DNA from: Desulfurococcales archaeon ex4484_204
GTDB lineage: Archaea; Thermoproteota; Thermoprotei_A; Sulfolobales; NBVN01
Assembly: GCA_002255065.1 (NCBI GenBank)
Contig: NJEF01000029.1
Location: forward strand, 1 to 9,029
Length of the DNA stretch: 9,029 nucleotides
Direction of reading: 5' to 3'
The position numbers and the translations under genes were made by a program. The notes below the pieces were generated by a model. It ran no database searches. It was given only the letters and a program-made list of their open reading frames with translations, and was not told where the DNA came from. Shown here in pieces: positions 6,016-9,029 of the stretch; the stretch's first letter is position 1; each line of letters opens with the position of its first letter.

Positions 6016-6100
6016 GCTCGGCCACCCGCCCCCTCACAGCCTTAATCCTACCTACCCTAGTCCTGTGATCTTTGATAAGACCTACAAACACCCTCCTCAC
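5999..6100 (-). CDS. Small basic protein (33 aa) upstream of the retropepsin-like gene
   Basis: A short frame of 33 residues, starting MRRVFVGLIKDHRTRV and rich in Arg and Lys, that I do not recognise. Three signals line up for it. A TATA element on the minus strand (6147-6135) would start transcription near 6117, GGAGGT lies at 6112-6107, and exactly six bases later comes the GTG start. Arginine codons are mostly AGG, as in the neighbouring genes. It ends 17 bases inside the next gene, so it is the first cistron of a coupled pair. It could be a stand-alone small RNA- or DNA-binding protein, a partner or antitoxin-like companion of the retropepsin-like protein, or a leader peptide that couples translation. 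No function can be assigned from sequence alone. Confidence 0.5.
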   Translation of the reverse strand: MRRVFVGLIKDHRTRVGRIKAVRGRVAEHGCKG

Positions 6101-6106
6101 AGCATA

Positions 6107-6112
6107 ACCTCC
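6107..6112 (-). promoter_or_regulatory. Strong ribosome binding site of the 33-aa gene
   Basis: GGAGGT on the minus strand, six bases before the GTG at 6100. It is the best anti-Shine-Dalgarno match in this intergenic region and is what supports the small gene. Confidence 0.55.
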
Positions 6113-6134
6113 AGAAGTACTCCATTAAGGTGAA

Positions 6135-6147
6135 CTATAAATTTTAA
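6135..6147. promoter_or_regulatory. Bidirectional TATA region
   Basis: The 13-base AT stretch CTATAAATTTTAA reads as a good TATA element on both strands. On the minus strand it fits the 33-aa/retropepsin-like unit. On the plus strand it predicts a transcript start near 6165, 7 bases before the left arm of the long inverted repeat. A second plus-strand candidate, CTTTTAAAG, lies at 6155-6163. Confidence 0.5.
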
Positions 6148-6164
6148 GCAGGGGCTTTTAAAGC

Positions 6165-6482
6165 CTAGGCAGGCCCAGCTAACTCTGCGCAGTGAACAGG
6201 CACTCCACCCCCTTCTACAGCCTACGCATTCAAGGAGGAGTGCTTAACGCATTAAGCTAAGACAATACACGGGCAGGGATACGCACATCACAGCATAGTT
6301 ACAGGGAAGGCCCTTCTGTAGTTGTTGCCAACCAGCAACCATAGCGTTACGGTTACCAAGACCATGGCTCGCCAGCGCAGCTGCGGCGATAGCAGTGCCG
6401 TCCTCGCGGGCTTTAAATCAAAAGCCTCACTACGCTTTAAGGCCCTACGTGAAAAGCTTAGAAAGGGAGGGTTAGCTGGGCT
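6165..6482 (+). ncRNA. Candidate structured non-coding RNA, about 315 nt
   Basis: This gene-free stretch begins where a plus-strand transcript from the TATA element at 6135-6142 should start. GCCCAGCTAAC (6173-6183) is perfectly complementary to GTTAGCTGGGC (6471-6481). With wobble pairs the helix grows to 15 pairs (6172-6186 with 6468-6482), which would join the 5' and 3' ends as in RNase P or SRP RNA. Inside are further helices: 6198-6206 with 6237-6245 (9 pairs, continued by 6211-6214 with 6232-6235), 6321-6327 with 6333-6339 (7 pairs, 5-base loop) and 6408-6416 with 6437-6445 (9 pairs). Small frames here use CGC, CGT and CGA for Arg, unlike the real genes. I do not see the conserved boxes of archaeal RNase P or SRP RNA. 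Alternatives are a small inverted-repeat element or chance, since GTTAG/CTAAC words are common in this genome. The right end reaches nearly to the stop of the desulfurase gene. Confidence 0.35.
6173..6481. repeat. 11-base inverted repeat flanking a 287-base segment
   Basis: The arms are 6173-6183 and 6471-6481, identical as reverse complements. Matching bases just inside bring the similarity to 14 of 16. No target duplication is visible outside the arms, so a mobile element is less likely than an RNA helix. Confidence 0.6.
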
Positions 6483-6489
6483 ACATCGA

Positions 6490-7761
6490 TTAACCCCCTG
6501 TGCATACCTCCTCAACAGGCATTACTGCTAGCTTAGCTTTAAGCATCTCTATGGTTTTTAGGGAGTTAATGAACTCGTCCACCTCCTCCCTTGTGTTGTA
6601 TATGTAGAAGCTCGCCCTAACGGTGCCGTTGATCCCTAGCCTGTAGTGGAGGGGGTGGGCGCAGTGCATCCCCGTCCTGACAGCTATGCCGAATATGTCT
6701 AGGGCTTTACCGACTGTGTGGTGGTGCAGCCCCCTAACGTTAAATGATATAACCCCTCCCCTAACCTCTGGGTCTCTAGGCCCGTAGACCTCCACCTCCC
6801 CGCCCAGCTCCTCAAGCCTCTTCAGCGTGTACCTAACGAGGTCCTTCTCGTGCCCCCTAACGTTCTCCATCCCAAGCCTCATTAAGTACTGGGCAGCAGC
6901 TGCTAGACCTATCATCCCGGCTATGTGGGGTGTCCCTGCCTCAAACCTCCACGGGAGGTCGTGCCAGACAACCCCGTCAAGCGTTACGTCCTTTATCGTG
7001 TCCCCGCCGGACTTAAAGGGCTCTAGGTCCTCGAGGATGTCCCTCCTACCCCACAGTATCCCGGTACCTGTAGGCCCCATCATCTTGTGGCCGCTGAACG
7101 CTAGGAAGTCCACGCCTAGGTCCCTAACGTTAACGGGCATGTGGGGTACTGCCTGAGCCCCATCAGCAACAACTACAGCCCCGACCTCGTGGGCCACCTT
7201 AACAACCCTCTTAACGTCGTTAATCGTTCCAACGACGTTGCTCATCATGGATACCGCGACGACCTTAGTCCTCTCGCTAACCACCTCCTCAAGCTGGTCG
7301 TACCTCAGGAGCCCGTTGCTGGTTATATCCACGTACCTAACCCTAGCCCCAACCATCCTAGCAAGCCTCCTCCACGGGAGCATGTTGCTGTGGTGCTCCA
7401 TAACCGTGAGGACTATCTCGTCACCCTCCCCAACATTGCTTAAACCCCACGTAAACGCTACCAGGTTTATAGACTCCGTCGAGTTATACGTTAAGATCAC
7501 CTCATCCCATGAGTAGGCATTAATGAAGTGCGCTACGACCTCGTGAGACCTCTCGAACTCCTCGCTAGCCTCCTGGCTCAGTGTGTGGAACCCCCTGTGA
7601 ACGTTTGCTGGGTAGTGGAGGTAGTACCTAGCTATGGCTGAGACGACCTGCTTAGGCTTCAGGGTTGTTGCAGCGTTGTCGAAGTATATTAGGGGCCTCC
7701 CGTTAACAACCCTCTTAAGCGCTGGGAAGTCCTCCCTAACCCTGTAGACGTCTATGGCCAC
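6490..7761 (-). CDS. sufS: SufS-type cysteine desulfurase (class V aminotransferase fold)
   Basis: A 423-residue PLP enzyme that takes sulfur from cysteine, giving alanine and an enzyme persulfide for Fe-S clusters and other thio-cofactors. Seen in order: YFDNAATTLKP (26-36), HRGFHTLSQEA (55-65), the phosphate-binding segment STESINLVA (94-102), EHHSN (122-126, His over the PLP ring), ADGAQAVPHM (199-208, Asp200 and Gln203), SGHKMMGPTGTG (223-234) with Lys226 as Schiff-base lysine, and VRTGMHCAHPL (361-371) with Cys367 as the persulfide cysteine. The RTGxHC context marks the SufS/CsdA group rather than IscS. Length is slightly above usual, with a short tail ending CTGG. The GTG start overlaps the stop of the thioredoxin-like gene (TAGTG) and has AGGTGG (7773-7768) six bases before it, so translation is coupled. 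No SufE, SufU or SufBCD gene is in view. Confidence 0.94.
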   Translation of the reverse strand: MAIDVYRVREDFPALKRVVNGRPLIYFDNAATTLKPKQVVSAIARYYLHYPANVHRGFHTLSQEASEEFERSHEVVAHFINAYSWDEVILTYNSTESINLVAFTWGLSNVGEGDEIVLTVMEHHSNMLPWRRLARMVGARVRYVDITSNGLLRYDQLEEVVSERTKVVAVSMMSNVVGTINDVKRVVKVAHEVGAVVVADGAQAVPHMPVNVRDLGVDFLAFSGHKMMGPTGTGILWGRRDILEDLEPFKSGGDTIKDVTLDGVVWHDLPWRFEAGTPHIAGMIGLAAAAQYLMRLGMENVRGHEKDLVRYTLKRLEELGGEVEVYGPRDPEVRGGVISFNVRGLHHHTVGKALDIFGIAVRTGMHCAHPLHYRLGINGTVRASFYIYNTREEVDEFINSLKTIEMLKAKLAVMPVEEVCTGG

Positions 7762-8399
7762 TAGCCCCCACCTAGTAGTAGCTTCCTTAGAAGGTCTATC
7801 AACTCTTCCTCACCCCCGCGCTTCACAGGGAGCTCGACCCTCTCACCCCTCTCAGCCTTCTCAGCCCTGTCAGCGAAGCCCTCAACAACCTTCCTGAGCT
7901 CCTCAGCCGTTAAGACCCCTTCATACTTCTCGTTATAGACTACCTTACCTCCCTTAACGTGGAGGAGCAGGGTTGTTGGGGATGCGTGGATGTCGTAGAA
8001 GGTGAAGCTGCTGCTAGCGGCCTCAGACCTACACCTACCCGCGAACCACTCGCACAGCACTATGATGAAGTAGTAGCCCCCCAACCTACCGGCTACGGAC
8101 TTAGTGTACGGGAACCAGTAGAGGTCGTACTTCCTGCACGCAGGGCACTTAGTGTTATCGAAGTAGATTACGTAGTAGCCCTCCCTCCTAGGCTCGAAGT
8201 AACCCCCGTCGACCTGGACGAGGACCCATTCATCCCTAACGTGGTCGTAGATGTATATGCCGTGGAGGGATTTACTGCCTACCTCCTTAAACCTCCTAAC
8301 CTTCCTAAGGAACTCCCTAACCACGCCGTCGACGAGCCTTCTAACCTCCTCCACCACCCCGATACCCACACTCTTTAGGAGGTAATTGCTAATAACCAT
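7761..8399 (-). CDS. Thioredoxin-fold protein with CPAC motif, operon partner of the cysteine desulfurase
   Basis: A 212-residue protein. The thioredoxin-like core lies at about 73-175: strand YYVIYFDNTKC, the redox motif C85-P-A-C88 (Lys where thioredoxin has Trp), a helix, strand YYFIIVLCEW, the cis-Pro site HASPTTLLLHVKGGKVV (138-154, Pro141) and a C-terminal helix (163-175). Two further cysteines, C116 and C123 (CEWFAGRC), could form a second redox or structural pair. Residues 1-60 form a charged helical N-terminal extension, and the C-terminal 35 residues are highly charged; there is no signal peptide, so it acts in the cytosol. Overlap with the desulfurase gene suggests it reduces or accepts the persulfide sulfur, or protects the enzyme; this is inference. 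The ATG lies 28 bases after a GTTATAGC TATA element. An alternative GTG at 8370 is less likely. Confidence 0.82.
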   Translation of the reverse strand: MVISNYLLKSVGIGVVEEVRRLVDGVVREFLRKVRRFKEVGSKSLHGIYIYDHVRDEWVLVQVDGGYFEPRREGYYVIYFDNTKCPACRKYDLYWFPYTKSVAGRLGGYYFIIVLCEWFAGRCRSEAASSSFTFYDIHASPTTLLLHVKGGKVVYNEKYEGVLTAEELRKVVEGFADRAEKAERGERVELPVKRGGEEELIDLLRKLLLGGG

Positions 8400-8423
8400 T
8401 TATTGAGAGCGTTTAAATTGAGT

Positions 8424-8431
8424 GCTATAAC
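8424..8431 (-). promoter_or_regulatory. TATA element of the thioredoxin-like/sufS operon
   Basis: GTTATAGC on the minus strand is centred 28 bases before the ATG at 8399, giving a nearly leaderless transcript. A second AT-rich stretch (CAATTTAAAC, 8420-8411) would start transcription inside the gene. Confidence 0.45.
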
Positions 8432-8450
8432 TGGTCGTAGAGCCTTAGTC

Positions 8451-8458
8451 CTTAAAAC
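8451..8458 (+). promoter_or_regulatory. TATA element of the coiled-coil protein gene
   Basis: CTTAAAAC is centred 26 bases before about 8480, leaving a leader of about 15 bases. That leader contains AGGTGAT (8483-8489), a seven-base match to the usual 3' end of archaeal 16S rRNA, five bases before GTG 8495. Confidence 0.45.
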
Positions 8459-8494
8459 AGGTTACCCCTACACCTTAAGAGTAGGTGATACTAC

Positions 8495-9029
8495 GTGAGT
8501 GAGGCGGAGCTAGTAGGGCCTGAGGGCGGGGCCGGCTCCTCGGTAGGAGGGGGTGAGGAGGCTTCTAAGCCATCCCTAGGTATTGAGGCAGCTGCGTACC
8601 CCATAGACATGGCTCTACACGAGGAGTTAGAGGGGGTTAGGGAGGAGGTCAGCAAGCTCTCCCGGAAAGTGGATGAGGTGTCAGGGATTGCTGCAGGCTT
8701 CGAGTCGGTAGCTAAGTCCCTTGAAAGCAGCTTAAGCAGCCTGAGCAGTGAGGTAGGTAGGGTTAGTGGGGGGTTTAAGGGGCTATCGAGGGAGCTGGAT
8801 AGAGTGGTCTTTACAGCTAAGCTCGTGGGGGAGTGGAAGGCATCGACATGCTCCCACGCTGGCAGCGGTGTGTGCACTGCGTGGAGGCTGAGCAGCGAGG
8901 TAGCTGAGAACCTTAAGGATCTCTTCGGCGGCGAGGCTGTAGTTAACGTTGACGGCTACTGGAGGGTTAACGTTAAGGTGGTGCCCCACATATGCGCTAC
9001 CTGCCCACTGTATAAGCCTCTGGTTAAGA
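8495..9029 (+). CDS. Coiled-coil protein with C-terminal Cys/His (probable zinc) cluster, cut by window end
   Basis: The 178 visible residues have no stop. Residues 1-30 are a Gly/Glu/Ser-rich flexible start. About 40-112 follow a heptad pattern (LHEELEGVREEVSKL, VDEV, LSSEVGRV, LSRELDRVV), predicting a long coiled coil and thus a dimer or trimer. Residues 113-178 contain C119-x-H121-x5-C127-x2-W130 and, after a beta-rich stretch with GYWRVNVKV, H165-x-C167-x2-C170-P. These five or six ligands suggest a small zinc-binding domain. The pattern resembles unstudied crenarchaeal proteins I remember only in outline, and I assign no function. The strong ribosome site AGGTGAT and the TATA element fix the start. 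The gene is divergent from the thioredoxin-like/sufS operon with only 95 bases between starts, so the two may share control. The opposite-strand frame is Ser/Pro/Leu-rich, as shadows are. Confidence 0.7.
   Translation, partial: MSEAELVGPEGGAGSSVGGGEEASKPSLGIEAAAYPIDMALHEELEGVREEVSKLSRKVDEVSGIAAGFESVAKSLESSLSSLSSEVGRVSGGFKGLSRELDRVVFTAKLVGEWKASTCSHAGSGVCTAWRLSSEVAENLKDLFGGEAVVNVDGYWRVNVKVVPHICATCPLYKPLVK

Noticed and set aside
6301..6319. Terminator hairpin ACAGG-GAAG-GCC-CTTCTGT after sufS
   Set aside because: Short stem with a bulge and a 3-base loop, nearly 200 bases after the stop, and no T-run on either side.
6173..6481. MITE-like mobile element with 11-base terminal inverted repeats
   Set aside because: No target-site duplication next to the arms and no second copy in the window. 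The position of the arm relative to a TATA box suits an RNA better.
6165..6482. Archaeal RNase P or SRP RNA
   Set aside because: End-to-end pairing and size fit, but I do not find the GAGGAA/ACAGAACCCGGCUUA-type boxes of RNase P or the GUAACCGGAAACC-type region of archaeal SRP RNA. A covariance-model search would decide.
6288..6515. 75-codon minus-strand frame across the end of sufS
   Set aside because: Its start lies inside sufS in another frame, and the inner hydrophobic piece from the ATG near 6366 has no ribosome site or recognisable similarity.
6322..6531. 69-codon plus-strand frame in the gap after sufS
   Set aside because: Uses CGC, CGT and CGA for Arg instead of AGG, starts without a ribosome site, and overlaps the sufS 3' end by 42 bases. 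It looks like chance.
8491..8877. 128-codon minus-strand frame at the right end
   Set aside because: Rich in Ser, Pro and Leu as antisense shadows are. The opposite frame has a TATA element, a seven-base ribosome site, a coiled coil and a Cys/His cluster.
1..9029. CRISPR array, cas genes, transposase, phage or restriction genes
   Set aside because: No regularly spaced repeats and no protein with such motifs. All recognised genes are housekeeping, stress or uncharacterised archaeal families.

Overview
The window looks like a piece of a hyperthermophilic or thermophilic archaeon, most likely a member of the Thermoproteota (Crenarchaeota). Archaea-style TATA elements lie about 26 to 28 bases upstream of several starts, often leaving no room for a leader. 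Archaea-centred families are present (Tfx, DUF432, UPF0282, a SWIM protein, a site-2 protease and a retropepsin-like family). GTG is the start codon in 10 of the 13 genes, and AGG is by far the commonest arginine codon. No plasmid, phage, CRISPR, transposase, rRNA or tRNA gene was recognised.

Left part (1-3300). A UPF0282 metallo-beta-lactamase-fold gene enters from the left edge on the minus strand and has an in-frame stop right at the edge. Divergent from it is a membrane protein with a TrkA_C domain, which faces a site-2 protease (M50) across a 2-base gap. The next minus-strand unit is DUF432-MscS, two overlapping genes that probably form an osmotic-stress channel with a cytosolic partner.

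Middle part (3300-6500). A Tfx-family regulator on the plus strand runs 93 bases into the 3' end of a minus-strand SWIM zinc-finger protein with a Shu2/SWS1-like signature. Then comes a DUF4213/DUF364 putative metal-chelation protein, whose TATA element sits inside a perfect 14-base palindrome. Beyond it a two-gene minus-strand unit encodes a 33-residue basic protein, missed by length cut-offs, and a retropepsin-fold protein whose catalytic Asp is replaced by Asn. The 390 bases between that unit and the cysteine desulfurase gene carry no convincing gene. They do hold a strong TATA element and an 11-base perfect (15-pair with wobble) long-range inverted repeat whose left arm starts just after the predicted transcription start. 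I propose an undescribed structured RNA of about 315 nt here.

Right part (6490-9029). A thioredoxin-fold protein and a SufS-type cysteine desulfurase overlap by one base (TAGTG) and form a probable sulfur-mobilisation operon. Divergent from them is the start of a coiled-coil protein with a Cys/His cluster, cut by the right edge.

Most genes are housekeeping or stress-related and sit in short one- or two-gene units. The parts that least resemble known systems are the 6165-6482 RNA candidate, the 33-aa/retropepsin-like pair, the SWIM/Tfx convergent overlap and the Trx-SufS pair.
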